Shown here piece after piece: positions 1-12,200 of a DNA stretch of 64,000 bases (positions within the stretch are counted from its first letter, which is position 1; every line of letters begins with the position of its first letter). The notes under the pieces are model-generated. The model saw nothing but the letters and a program-made list of their open reading frames with translations, was not told the origin of the DNA and did not search any database. Origin of the DNA: Phascolarctos cinereus (taxonomy: Eukaryota; Chordata; Mammalia; Diprotodontia; Phascolarctidae); assembly GCF_002099425.1 (NCBI RefSeq), contig NW_018343954.1:20173501-20237500 (forward strand), given 5' to 3'. A program made the translations under genes and the position numbers.

Positions 1-495
1 TGTGCTATAAGAAATGATGAACAGGCTGACTTCAGAAAAACCTGGAAAGACCTATATGGTCTGATGCTGAGTAAAGTGAGCAGAACCAAGAGGACTTTGT
101 ACACAATAACAGCCACGTTATGCAATGACTAATATTGTTAAACTGGACCCTTCTCAGCATTACAAGGATCTAAGACATCTCCAGAGGCCTGGGGATGGAA
201 AATGCTATCCACATCCAAAGAAAGAACTATGGCAGTCGAATCGCTATCGCCTGTTTTTACCTTCTGTTGAGTTTTGTTTCATCTTTCTGGTGGTTCCTCC
301 TATTGGTTTTAATTTTTACTTACAACTTCACTAATGTGAAAATAAGTTTAATGGGTATGTAAATAAAGCCTACGTGAGACTGTGCGCCATCTTGGGGAGG
401 GTGGGGGGAGAAAGGGGGAGAAAAATTTTCAACTCAAAAGCATATGGAAGTGATTTTTGATAAATCAAAATAAATTACTAAATTTTTTTTTAAAA
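1..495 (+). repeat. 3' end of a marsupial retroposon, probably a LINE 3' UTR
   Basis: Reads in from the window edge and ends in an A/T-rich tail with 'aaataaa'-like motifs. It contains the phrases 'gatgctgagtaaagtgagcag' in part, 'catccaaagaaagaactatgg' in part, and a terminal 'cttggggagggtggggggag'. I recall these from a very abundant marsupial repeat whose tail resembles the L1-derived element at 60351-63360. The exact family name is uncertain. Confidence 0.6.
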
Positions 496-539
496 ATCTA
501 AAAGAAATTATCTAGGTCTAACATGTTATGATTCTATTA

Positions 540-765
540 TAATAATAGAGACAATGTTGTGTAGCAGATAAAGATTTGGCCTCAAAAAGAACTCTTGAGA
601 CATACTGGCTTTGTGACCTGGTATGAGTTACTTAACGTTTCAATGCTCTAGGTAACTTTTAGGTTGCCGAGAATGTGCCTATATGGTAGAGGAAGTTGTA
701 GGAGTTCCCTATACCAATGAAAATGATAGATCCAGTTCCTAGCCTATCCTTGTCAAACAATCAAA
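540..765 (+). repeat. Marsupial MIR/CORE-type SINE
   Basis: Contains 'gtgacctggtatgagttact' (the MIR-core 'tgtgacc..gggcaagtcactt'), then 'caatgctctaggtaactttt' and 'gagttccctataccaatgaa'. These are the hallmarks of a marsupial SINE subfamily. Related copies lie at 1455, 11965, 18470 and 59840. Diverged. Confidence 0.7.
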
Positions 766-1454
766 GATAAAAGGAATACAAATCTGTTTTTTTCCCCTTT
801 TAAATGTTTTTGTTCTTTTGGAATGTGCTCTGTGAACAAACTATTTCACTTTAATTTTTAAAATTAGTTTCCAAATGTACTTCTTCTTAAAAAGCAAAGG
901 ATTTACTTCTCAACTAAGTTAAAAATAAAATGAACAGAGATGCAGTGTCCTAAGTACAAACTGAAAGCAAAAAAAATGTAAATAACTTTTAAAATGGCCC
1001 TCTTCCAAGAAAGGAGGCCACGTGTGGCTGGAGCTTAGGCTTGAAGAAACCAAGCAGGCAATTCTCACTGTCTTGTCCACAAGTTCTGTCAGGTTATTTC
1101 ATCAGGAAATAAGCAAAAAAAGTAAAAAAAAGGTAGTATGGCTGATAGAATCTTTTAAGGTGCTCTACTGTTTTGTAGGGGGAGAAGGGAGGGTGAAGAT
1201 AATTTTAGAAATATTAGACTTTCCTTGAAAAATCCGGTTATTTCATAAAGCTGAATTATTTTCATGATGAATAATTTTTTGTCTTTATCCATCTTTTCTC
1301 TCAGTTGAGGGGGAAAAGTTGCTCAGGGAGATGTGCATTGTATGGGACAAAGATTATTCTTAAGCACTGGCAAATCACCCCTTTTTTTTTTGCAGTAATA
1401 TCCTTATTCTACACCAACCCACATGTTTGAATTTTCAAATCTCTGAAAACATGC

Positions 1455-1690
1455 GGGCAGAGAGCTGACTTTGAAGGTGGAAATGTTTGGGTTTAAGCAC
1501 CATCTCTGGGCATGCTGGCTGTGTGACCCTTGGCAAGTCTTTTAACCTCTCCATGCTCTAGGCTACCCTCTAAGACTACAAGTTTCAGAACAGAGCTGAC
1601 CTAAACTGGTAGAGTGAATTTCTTCTCCTGGGTTCTCTCTCTACCAAATGAAATCACATATCCAATCCTGATCCAAATAAGGGAAAATCG
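1455..1690 (+). repeat. Marsupial MIR/CORE-type SINE
   Basis: Same family as at 540. 'tgtgacccttggcaagtctt', 'ccatgctctaggctaccctc' and 'ctaccaaatgaaatcac' occur in order. Confidence 0.75.
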
Positions 1691-1694
1691 TGCA

Positions 1695-2710
1695 CTTCAT
1701 TTTTCTGTAAAAGTTTTAATGGCCATTCACAATCCGTTAGTTTGTATATGGCATGTATAATAATGCTGTTAGCTCAGTGCCTCTAGATTAATTCACTTCA
1801 AGGATTCTACATGAAAACAGATCACAGTTTTTTCGGAGGATAAAACTCTCAAAATCAACTGGTATATTGTTAAAGTCTTATTCATTTATTTGCAGCATAT
1901 GTTTCTATAATTATAAAAATGGGAAGCAGGGATGAAATTTAATGTTTTTTAATATCAATGAGGTCCTGTTCAGTTTTCTTCTCTCTTGACAGGCTGGCTT
2001 ACCACAGGCTTCTAAATGGTCACCCTCCCTGTTTCCTGTCTCTCTAAAATATATTCATATCCACCTCTGCCAAGCAGCAAATGGAATGAAGTTGGCTTTT
2101 AATTAGTCTTTTTGTCTTTATTTGGGGAATTCTCAACTGACAATCTATCGCGTCTACAGAAACCAACAGGCCCTCCCTGAATACTGGAAGAGAATATAAC
2201 ACTAACAAAGATTATGTGATTGCAACAAGTAATTAGGATAGAGAAGAAGAATGTTTTCTGTACCTACCAGTAAAGAAGAGTGCTGAAATCTTCCCTGTGG
2301 CAACCTCACAAGTTGTTCCCAGAGGGATTAAAAAACTGATCTGTCTTTCTGAATGTGCCTGCCTAAGAGCATTGATAGTTATCCAGAAGGGCATCTCTTT
2401 TAATTAAGTAGAATCAGTAAATCAATAATTATTAGCAAAACAGACTCTCTTTTCTTCAGCCTTAGACAATATATAAAGCAGAGGTGACCAAAACCGAACT
2501 CTCAGGCAGTCCCGTTGCTAGCCAATGCCATTTGTATTTCCAGGTGATTCATTTTGGGGGTGAGTTCCTTGGGATTAATTACTTTTTTTAAAAAAAAAAA
2601 TAACTGTCCTATATCGCTACCATAGATGTGGCTGATTTTTATCAGTGTTAGGTGCACCAGTTAATCCTGTAATTTCCACCCCCAACACCTCAAAGGAATG
2701 ATAATGAGTG
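1695..2710. other. Non-coding stretch, nothing recognised
   Basis: AT-rich sequence without a convincing reading frame or a repeat family I recognise. Confidence 0.5.
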
Positions 2711-2714
2711 GAAA

Positions 2715-2880
2715 AAAAGCAGCTAAGTGACTATGTGGACAGAGTACTGAATTCGGGGAGAACTGAGTTCAAATCCTGTCTCATATATTTACTAGCTGCC
2801 TCACCCTGAACAAGTCACTGTATCTCAGCTCCCAGTTTCCCCATCTGTAAAATGGGGATATTGGTAGCACTTTTTTTTTT
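2715..2880 (+). repeat. tRNA-derived/MIR SINE
   Basis: 'gcagctaagtgactatgtgg' head, 'actgagttcaaatcctgtct' box-B-like segment, 'caagtcactgtatctcagct', and the 'ccatctgtaaaatggggata' MIR core end, in this order. Confidence 0.8.
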
Positions 2881-3324
2881 GAAGCACAAGAAACACTGTG
2901 GAATAAACGGAACTGGGCCTGCTGTGCCAGGCAAGTCAAATCAGTACCACTGCCTTGACCACCATTTCTCTTCAGAGCCCCATGTGGTTAGGCCAGGACC
3001 CTGAAGCCACGAGCCTTAGGAACAGCAATGTTTCAGCTAATTGCTCACATCTTGGCAGCAACTCTTGGGGAAATGCAGCCTGGCAACTGCTCCTCAAGGT
3101 GCTAGTCATAGCTCATAAATAGCCAGAAAAGAAACTTCTTGCCACTGAAGTCCTTTGCACTGTCAAAATGTTCAACATCAGAAAGTGACATAAATTTTTA
3201 TCAGTAAAAATGATATTAAAGAAACATTTCAACTGCTTTAACTTGAGGACCATGGGACTTCTCCAGCTGCCTTGCAGCAGAAACCTTCCATATGTGTTGT
3301 CTCCACCATTAGTATGTGGTCTCC

Positions 3325-3540
3325 TTGAGAGTCCAAATAGTCTGACTTTTCTATTTCTATTCCCAGCCCCTAGCACAGTGCTTTGCACCTAGTAAGCATT
3401 TAGGAAATGTGGTTTTTGGTTTTGTTTTGTTTTACTGATATTTCACAAGGTTATTATTGGGAGGACTTAAAATAGGAAAGTGCTTTGCAAACATTAAAAC
3501 ACTACATAAATCATAGCTATTATTATTATTAAAAATATCT
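3325..3540 (+). repeat. L2-clade 3' tail followed by a MIR 3' end
   Basis: 'cctagcacagtgctttgcac' followed by 'tagtaagcattta' is the L2 tail. Then comes 'caaggttattattgggagga...gtgctttgcaaacatt' as in MIR 3' ends, finishing in a short (ATT)n. Confidence 0.65.
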
Positions 3541-4710
3541 CTGCTTTTCACTTTGTTCCCCTTGCTAGCTATGAACCTGACAACAGCTGCTTCAGACAGC
3601 AGTAAAAAGACAAATACTTCACATTCGACAAATTAGTACACTAGTCTCCTCAAGGTTCTAAACTTTCTTTTTACAAACAGTTACAAGCGGGTTCATATCC
3701 AAAGTCCCAACCAAAGTTGATTGATTTTAGTTCAATTTCCATGAAAATATAAAAAATGCAAGTATATAGAGATTCCACATACTGACTGTGATTAATACTT
3801 ATGACTAATGTGTTTATAAGGCAAATACATTATAATAAAGTGGGCAACCAGTTGAAAACTGTAACTGCAAATTCCAAAAAAATTGGCATAATGTGATTCT
3901 CAATTGTTTAATCTATTTTTAAACGTGTTTGAAAAAACTAACAGGAAAAAAATTGCATGAAATTTTTGGTTGATTTAAGATATGTAAATTGGCAAATGGA
4001 ATTAAGTAACACTAAATTTTCTGAAAAGATTATCTACATGCCATATTCACAGAGATAAGTCCTTTTCAGTGTTTTATTACATACTCTCCTAGAGGGTATT
4101 ATATTGTGACCTTCAATTTATTTTTATTTTTTTACCACCTGAAAAGTACCTTGAGCTCAACAAGATTTATTGTTTCCAGACTAATAGTTCCTATCTTGCC
4201 TGTGAATTTCATTCATATTAAAAGCTCACAATTTAGGGCCCTTAATTCATAACTTTTACAAGCATAAAACACCTCAGACTTCAAACAATTTGAAATAAAT
4301 CAATATACCATATTTTCCACAGAAGAAAAGGAAAAGAATGAAGTGATACATTTCTTGTTGTATTGCTGGGAATACTGGACTATGACAGCTGCCTCCCTTT
4401 GTCATTTTTTTTTTTAGTGACTTATAAAGGTTCAGCAGGCTGCCTGATAGGAAAGCAAATTCATGTTGTAGCAAGTTCTAATGAGCCATATTAAAGGCTA
4501 ATAGTGGTCCTCACCCTATGCTTCCACAGGCTAAGCATTTGCTAATTGTATTGATCAAATCTCAGAAGTCTGAACAGGTAATAAGGGTACTGATCTATTC
4601 TAGGAGAATTTTAATCTCAGTTAACAGAGATTTCAGAATTTTTTTAATCTATCTATTTATCTATCCATCTGTCTATATACATATACAATTGCTAACATAA
4701 TACATTTGTA
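3541..4710. other. Non-coding stretch, nothing recognised
   Basis: AT-rich; short frames have no domain character. Confidence 0.5.
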
Positions 4711-4714
4711 TATT

Positions 4715-4945
4715 ACTTATATTTACACATAATATATATTAATTGCTATGTTGTTTTTATACCACTTTCATTTCCAAATATGTCCCCCTTCCCCTATCCT
4801 GATAGCTATCTGCTGTATCAACAAATAAAATTTTAAAAGAGGAAAAAATTTAGTTCAGCAAAATTAATCAATACATCAACCAAATCTGACACTGTATGTG
4901 ATATTATAAACTCACAGTCCCCCAACTTTGCAAAGAAGGATGAAG
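4715..4945. repeat. Unclassified marsupial interspersed repeat
   Basis: 'ccactttcatttccaaatat', 'ttagttcagcaaaattaatc' and 'cccccaactttgcaaagaag' resemble a repeat I recall as abundant in marsupials. I do not know its class or orientation. Confidence 0.45.
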
Positions 4946-4994
4946 AGCTGGAAGTAATCCTTATTATGTCAACCTGGCAGATAGACAGCATAGC

Positions 4995-5260
4995 AGATAG
5001 ACAGCATGCTGAACTTGGAGTTAGGAAGATCTGAGTGTGAATCCTACCTCAAGTATTAGGTATTTACTGGTTTTGTAAATGCTAAGGAGTCACTTAATTT
5101 GACCTCAGTTTGCTTTTCTATAAATTGGAAACAATAGTGTCACATGACTTATGGGGATATTGTGAGGATGAAATGAGTTCATACTTGTAAAGTGTTTTGC
5201 AAATCTTAAAGCACTCTATAAATGCAAGCTATAATTGTCATTATCTGCACTTATCTAGAA
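4995..5260 (+). repeat. MIR-type SINE, near full length
   Basis: 'gacagcatgctgaacttgga', 'gagtgtgaatcctacctcaa', 'gagtcacttaatttgacctc', then 'ggatattgtgaggatgaaat', 'gtaaagtgttttgcaaatct' and 'gcactctataaatgcaagct' follow MIR order to its 3' end. A 16-bp tandem duplication ('gcagatagacagcata') lies just before it. Confidence 0.8.
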
Positions 5261-5264
5261 GTTT

Positions 5265-7010
5265 AGATGGAAATTATTTATTTTGATGTTGCTATTGCTA
5301 CTAATGGAAAAAAATACGGTTTTTTCCTATCAAACAGAAGCTGTACTTTATCAAAGTTCTTTTATTTTTCTAGCTCCATCTTAATTGAGTAACTATTAAG
5401 AAAAGAGACAAGTTAAGATAACTATATTTCCTTTACACACAACACTGAGAAAATAAACATGATTTGTGCCTGGAGTAGAGATGTGTTGAAAGCACTGTAA
5501 AAGGTTAAGAGGAATTTTTTGACCTTGTCTTTTTTCTGTTATCCATTATAGTTTATAAAGACTTAAAGTTTCACCAAAGCATGGTATTGAGGTGGACTGT
5601 AATGTAACTACTGAAATAGCCCACTTCAAAATCTTGTACTGGCATTAGCATGTCTATACTAATTATTTCCAGAATCCAAACATTTTTTAACCCTTTCAGA
5701 ATTTTCCAAAGCCCAGGTTATCTAATCTAATTACAACCTGTGGCCAATAACATTTTAGAGCAGTAACTCTAATGGCTTCTTTAATTACCCTCTGGGGATT
5801 TATTATTATTTTACATTTAACTGCCCACAGTGTTATGTGCTCTATAACATACTTTCTTACATAATTTCCTTCTTTCTTCCATTAAGAGTTTTACTCTGAA
5901 ACAGAAAGGCTAGAGACCTAAGGGACTTGTGTGGCAAGATTGGATATGGAAGCATCGGGGTTATGGTCTGCTACTAACATCAACTTTAATTAATCAATGA
6001 GATCCTTACCCTTATTTACTGAAGAAGAGTGACTCAGCCAGGGTTCCACAGCAATCAATCACAAAGTTAATTGCAATCTGCATCTCCTAACATTTCTTCC
6101 TTCCTACAGCAATTTCTTACCATTTGCTGCAAAAGGTTCTTTTAGGACACGTGATTGCACGTGTTTGAGAGAAAGAAATAGGTAAGTTAGAGTGACTGAA
6201 GGGTGATTTCTATATTTAGGATTTAAATCCAAGGGAAGATGAGGCATGTATTGCAAATCCATTTCACGCTATGATCAAACCACTTGACTATAGGTGCACA
6301 GAGGGATTAAAAATTCTGCATCCTCAGTCCAGGGGAGATTGGAAAGAGGGGAAAAAAAAGTAAAAGTAAGGAGAAAGGATGCTAAGAATTCAGGAATAGA
6401 AAGTCGGATTCTGGGCAGATAAGCCCCTCCTCTCTCCTACCCCAACCAGTGACAAACATCCAACTGCTCATTTTATTTAACATTTCCCCAACAAGGTCAA
6501 AATAGATTCCCTTCAGTTGTCCCTAATGAGAAAAAAAAAGGTCTAATAAAAGAAAAAGTGAGGCAGGGGGAGGAACAAAACAACTGCTTAGGGAAAAAGT
6601 CTGTAGGTCTAATGGGCAGTTCTGATTCAGTCAGGGCCTCGTTTAGTATAAGTTTGGTGTGGGAGTAAAATGAAAAGCTCAACAATCAACAAAAAGTTTA
6701 CTTAGCTATAGCACAGAAAGGATATTCAATGATGATACTGTAGCACTTATCCTGGGGTATACAAGTCCCCCTCATCTTCATATGAAAACCCATCTGGTTA
6801 GCAGGACAGAGGAATGAGGAATCCCCCATTCTTGGGACATTGGTTAAATTTGAAAGGCCCAGATAACACATGGGTGGGGCTTACCAGGATCAAGGGAAGT
6901 ACAGCTTGAACCTTAGCTTCTGAAGCCAATCGAGTCCAGAAGGGCAGCTTTGTTGTGTTTCAATGAAGACAAAAGGTAGAAAGGAATGAAGGAAATGAAG
7001 AAGGGGGGAA
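5265..7010. other. Non-coding stretch, nothing recognised
   Basis: AT-rich, with no supported gene and no repeat family I can name. Confidence 0.5.
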
Positions 7011-7131
7011 GGAAGTAAGGGAGAAAGGAAGGAGGGAGGGAGGGAGGGAAGGAAGGAAGGAAGGAAGGAAGGAAGGAAGGAAGGAAGGAAGGAAGGAAGG
7101 AAGGAAGGAAGGAAGGAAGGAAGGAAGGAAA
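7011..7131. repeat. (GGAA)n microsatellite
   Basis: About 24 GGAA units preceded by GGGA units. The minus-strand Phe/Leu/Pro/Ser repeat frame across it is an artefact. Confidence 0.97.
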
Positions 7132-8004
7132 GAGGGGGAAATAAAATTCAACCCAACCTAACTGGTACAGGTAGGAGGAACCCTGACATAATTTCTACAA
7201 CAGAATAAAATTTAAAAAAAAATTATTGATTTTCTTCTCAAAATGTGTATGTGCATGTGGGATTATACAAAGGAAAATTAATTTTATTGTATGCAAGTTG
7301 TACATACCACATGGAGAGTAACTGAAATTCCATTAGAAATCCAATAGAATTACTAACTAGTCTTTCTTCAACTTGTCCATATTTACTTGAGATGTATAAT
7401 TAAAAGAAGTCCTCTTAAATAGGAAACAGATTGAAGTATCCATGTATAAAGAATATCAAGCTTTAAGAAAGTTCACAGCTAATTTCAAAATTGAATCAGA
7501 TTAATAATAAGCTACTAACATTCATTTAACCATTTACCAAGCATGGATGTTTCCAAACTCAAAAAAAAAAAAGATTTTTCCCGTGTTTGAGCATTTAGAG
7601 GCTTTTTATGGATCTGAAATAGAAGGAAGAGAGGCTCTTATTCTCAAAATATTTGAGGGAGCCTTGATTCTCTAGAGGACTCTAATCAGAGTAGCCTTGC
7701 AAAGAGTCTGTATTAAGTGCTATCACTTTCCAACACCAAAATGCCTCAGTAATGTCTTTGCTAAATTAAGCTCATACAGAAATTATGGAATACAAGCCTG
7801 AAATGAGATTCTGAACAATTTTAATGTGACAACATTTTGGCCTTTCCATACTCTGTGTGTGTGTGTGCTGGGGGTAAAGGGTAGCTTTTAAAAATTACAT
7901 CTAGAGACACTTGCAATAGTAAAAGTCCAGTAAGATAGAATCCTTTTCTCCACCTCTCAAAAATGTCATCCCATGTAACACTGTGTGGGTGTATGAATTA
8001 ATAT

Positions 8005-8210
8005 TATCTTAACACTAGTCTCTAAGAAATTTCACATATTTTATTTGATCTTCCCAATAACCTTGTGGGGAAGAAAGTAGAAGTATTTTCTCCCTTTACA
8101 AATAAGAAAATTGAGACTTACAATGTTGTTGTGACTTCCCAAAGTTACATGCTAGTAAGTTCTAGCAAACTTGAATGCAGGTCTTTTGCCTCCAATTCTG
8201 TAAAGACATA
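8005..8210 (-). repeat. MIR-type SINE
   Basis: 'ccctttacaaataagaaaat', 'tgagacttac' and 'gacttcccaaagttacatgc' then 'tagtaagttc' and 'gcaggtcttttgcctccaat' are the reverse complement of the MIR core and head. Confidence 0.75.
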
Positions 8211-9054
8211 TTCCTGAATTCTCCCCTTCCCAAGCAGAACTCTTCCATTTTCCAAATACTTTCCTTGCCTCATTTTTCTTCATAAAACTACCCGGACACA
8301 TATGTCCCATTCCCTCAAGATCTTCCTAAGCTACTAATTTGAGACATTGCTTTAAAGCTGTTACTCCTTTCAGATAAAATCTACATTTTAAGAAGGACCT
8401 GTAATGCCTTATCCCACAACAGCAGATACCATGGAACTGTTGGCAAGGTTTCGGATACCAATGGAAAATATTTTGCAACTGAAGAGGTATGTGACATTCT
8501 TCAAATCACACTGTGAAAGCAAGGTCCTATTCTGCTGACTTGTAAGGCAAATTCTTTAAGTGCATCAAATAGTTTTCAGTTAGTTCATTAGGCCTTGCCA
8601 CATATATCTCAGACTCTTGAAGATCACCTATTACGTGTCATATGGATATCACCCAATTGTATGTTTCCATCTTCCATTTAGAGCTCTTGGGTAATCTGAC
8701 CCTGCTTTAATTAATGTAGTATTAACATAGTATTAAGAAGGTGTGTTTCCATATCTTTCTCTCTTGTAATTTCTTAGCTCTCTTTTAAGGATATATATTT
8801 GACTGAGAAGATACCATTTTCTACTCAAGGTAAACATTTAACCACTACAGAATGAACCCAGTAGTCAAGTGATGTTTCTTATCATTAGTTTATCTAATGA
8901 TCTTTTCTGCTCTGGGGAACCTGCAGTGAGGTCTAGACACTGACATTTTAAAACTTACATTAGCAGTTCATTAAACATGCACACAAGTATACAAATGTAG
9001 CCTATCTTAAACCTGCTGATTACCTCCACCTTCAAGGGCTATCCAAAAAATGTC

Positions 9055-9332
9055 AGTCAGTCAATAAGCATTTATTAAGTGTCTACTGTGTACTAGGCAG
9101 TGTACTAAGTGCTGAAGAAACAAAGAAAAGGTTAAAAAAAAAAAAACAAAAACAGGCTCTGGTCTCAAGGAATTCAGATATTTTAATTGGGACTTGAAGG
9201 AAGCAAGGTAACCCAGGAGGCAGAGATTAGGAAGGAGAGCCTTGTAGGCTTGGAGGACAGCCAGTGAAAATGAGAAGATTGAGGAGGCAGAGTTTATTGT
9301 TTGCCTCTTGACTTCTGTTGTGTGTGTGAGTG

Positions 9333-9373
<41 letters not shown>

Positions 9374-9600
9374 TACACCTGCACATGGGGGAGGGGAAAT
9401 GGTGTAAGGGATAAGAAACTTGGAAGAGTAGGAGGTAGCCAGGTTACAAAGGCTCTGAATACCAGAGAAGATTTTTATATTTAATACTGGAGGTGACAGG
9501 GTACCACTGGAATTTATTGAGTAAGGAGGTGACAGGGTAGAAAGATCACTTTGACAGCTGAGTGGAAAATGGCCGGGGGTGGAGAGAGAGATTTGTGGAT
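9055..9600 (-). repeat. L2/L3-clade LINE 3'-end remnant with internal (GT)n
   Basis: The left edge 'caataagcatttattaagtg' is the reverse complement of an L2-clade tail. The body includes 'gcagtgtactaagtgctgaa', 'gggacttgaaggaagcaagg', 'gccagtgaaaatgagaagat', 'gaggtgacagggtaccactg' and 'gaatttattgagtaaggagg'. I recall this order from an abundant marsupial LINE remnant. A (GT)n tract (9318-9372) is embedded. Confidence 0.7.
9318..9372. repeat. (GT)n microsatellite
   Basis: GT run with one 'gagtgtta' interruption. Confidence 0.95.
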
Positions 9601-9755
9601 AATATCAATTACTCACCTCACTGGTTTATTGAAAAGATCAAATATAAAAAAATGCCTAAACTTTGCAAACAGTTAAGCACTACCTAAACATTGGGTGTTA
9701 TCATTATTATTATCATTATTATTATTATTATTATTATAATTATTAATATTATTAT
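9601..9755 (+). repeat. MIR 3' end with (TTA)n tail
   Basis: 'actcacctcactggtttatt', 'gcaaacagttaagcactacc' then (ATT)n from 9700, as expected of a MIR 3' end with an expanded tail. Confidence 0.65.
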
Positions 9756-9769
9756 CTCAATATATTGTT

Positions 9770-11100
9770 CTATTACTTCACATTAAAGTCACATTAAAGA
9801 AGGTATCTGAGTAATTACCTGCTAATTTACAATCTCTGGAACAATAATGCTATAAGCATATTTTGTTGGCATTTGGACTCCTCTTGAAAGACAGAACACT
9901 CAGAATATTCTTTTTCAAAGATTCCCTACCAGGTTTACGGTAGAAAAATGAAGTATCTCTAGGTATCTGAGTGTGCTCACTTTTATATGTTGTTAGGAGA
10001 GATACTTAATGTATCTGAGAGATTGCTTTGGTCTTGTTTTCTGTGATTATATGAAAAATTGACACCTATCTGAACTCATTCATATGAGAAGAGACAAAGA
10101 GCTATCACAGTTAAAATGATATAAGAGCAGGTGTGAGGAGTAGAAATCAGAGACGTAAAAGAGAAATGTCTATATTAGGTACTTCTTATATACTTGTTGA
10201 TTTTGTTTTATTTTTATGTGAGTCATTTTCTCCAAAGTCATTCTATGGCATATTCCAGTCTGTTTTTTACAATTTCACTTTTGGTTGTCTATCTCCAAAG
10301 TAAATATTTCTTTCAGTCACGCAGCAAATTCATCATCCATGTACTGTAAGCTAGCTACTTTTGTTTGGAAGTCGGATTTTTCTTCCTTTTCGTGTCGTAT
10401 TCTGTCTGCCTGTAGGTAACTAGTAAGAATATTAAGAGCAAACACTGTGTCCACCATTTTATTTGTGTCTCCGTAGAGGCTTAGTAGGCATTCAATGAGT
10501 GCTACAAGGTGGCTGATTATATCCCATTAGATAGGCAATTAATCATCACATTAGGAACATTTTTCTCTTAGATTTGTCTACAGAATTTGGAATTGTGTTA
10601 ATTGAACTAATCACATTAACATTCAGATACATTTCAGGATATTGAAAAAAAGTGTCCTATACATCATTCCTACTGATTCTATGAAATAATAAACCAAAAA
10701 AGCCCTGGATTGTGAATATTCTGTCGTGATTCAGAGTAAATGCTAGCGCAAGTATTTGCTGTTGGTCCAGAGACTGGCTTAGTGTTTGGATACTGACCCA
10801 AGGGTATTGCATTGTAGACCATAACCAAATACCTGGCTGATTTGTTGTTCTTCAAAGCTTCAAAAAAGCATAAGAAAATTTGAGTAACAGAAATATATCT
10901 GAATACCAGCAAATAACATTAAAAATAATAATTTCAAACTTTACTGGAATACTCACATTTAATTAAATAAAAATAAAATAATTTTAGAAAAAATACAAAA
11001 ATATATTAGAGTCTCCATCATAACACCATCCTGAGTCAAATATTTTTTGTAGTTCAAAGCATTGAATACAGATTTGATTAAGAATATTTAAAATATTCAT
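9770..11100. other. Non-coding stretch, nothing recognised
   Basis: AT-rich with no supported gene. Confidence 0.5.
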
Positions 11101-11104
11101 CAGC

Positions 11105-11295
11105 TCAAAAGACTATTTAGATCTGGAAGGCATCATGGAGATCATATAATAAAAATTCATTATTTTATAGTTGTAACAACTGACATCCAAGTGAGGTTGT
11201 ATGATCAAGGTTACACAGGTAGCTGAGTGATTGAACTAGGACCAGAACCTAGTTTTCTTTACTTTCAGTCCCTCACCCCATACTATCTCTGGTTC
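11105..11295 (-). repeat. MIR3-like SINE
   Basis: 'tcatggagatcatataataa', 'caaggttacacaggtagctg' and 'ggaccagaacctagttttct' read as a reverse-complement MIR3. Confidence 0.6.
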
Positions 11296-11964
11296 AATAT
11301 TAGTTGTATTGAATATAAATTTTAAGATATATCAGATTAATTCCAGGGCCATTTTTTTTTAGAAAGAAGACATGGTATATGTACTTCTGGAGAGGAGAGG
11401 GCAAATGTAAAACAGAGAGTCACTGAAGGGAAAGTAAGGAAGTTCCCAAAGACAAACTTAACTTACCCCGAACTTTTGAGGGAGACCATGCCAGGGCTTG
11501 GGAAATTATGTATATTCAAATACAGTGAGGATCAAGTTTATGAAAAATTTTAAAACCCCACAAATATTACTATATACATTCAAGAGACTATCATCTCCTT
11601 AGAAGTCATGTTCCCAGCAAGTAGTATATTTATCCAAATGCTGCCTCCATTGCTCAAAATAATTTTTGAACTGCTTTCAGGGAATTGCCTTCAGAGCTAG
11701 TTATAGATTCTTTTAATCTTACAGTGAGTGATGGCAAAACTCTGTCCCGGAGAACGGATTTGCTTTGGGGAAATGGCCAAAAGTAAACTAGCTCTCATAG
11801 CCATTGCATATTTAAAGGAAAAAAAGACTTTAAAAACACTGGCAAGATCCAAAATATATCCCATTCACAGCCTCACAAAATCACTTAGTTGGATGTTATT
11901 TTCTTGGTTATATCAGTCATGTTATGTTTTTAGTAATAGAGACAGCATATGATAAAATTTGAAA

Positions 11965-12200
11965 CATGGCATAGCAGAGAGCTAACCTCATAGTGTGAAA
12001 GAAAGGTGTGGGTTCAAGTGCGGTCTCTGGCACACGTAGACTTTGTAACCCTGGGCAAGTCACTTAACCTCTCAATAACTCCTAATCACCTCGCTAAGAC
12101 TATTTGTTGTAAAGCAACTGCCAAACTACATTAGAAGAAGGAGTTTCCTTCCTTGTAATTCCCTATGCCAATGAAATCATGAGGAGGAAAAAAAAGATGG
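11965..12200 (+). repeat. Marsupial MIR/CORE-type SINE
   Basis: Same subfamily as at 540: 'gtaaccctgggcaagtcact', 'taacctctcaa', 'gcaactgccaaactacatta' and 'aattccctatgccaatgaaa' in order. Confidence 0.75.

Noticed and set aside
6960-7151. Repeating Phe-Leu-Pro-Ser frame
   Set aside because: Translation of the (GGAA)n microsatellite.
11728-11952. Plus-strand frame with CPGERICFGEMAKSKLAL, like a cytochrome P450 haem-binding loop (GxRxCxGExxAxxxL)
   Set aside because: Only this one motif fits. The expected Phe before it and flanking P450 helices are missing, no upstream exon-like sequence is seen, and a short motif can arise by chance. A tblastn search against P450s would settle it.
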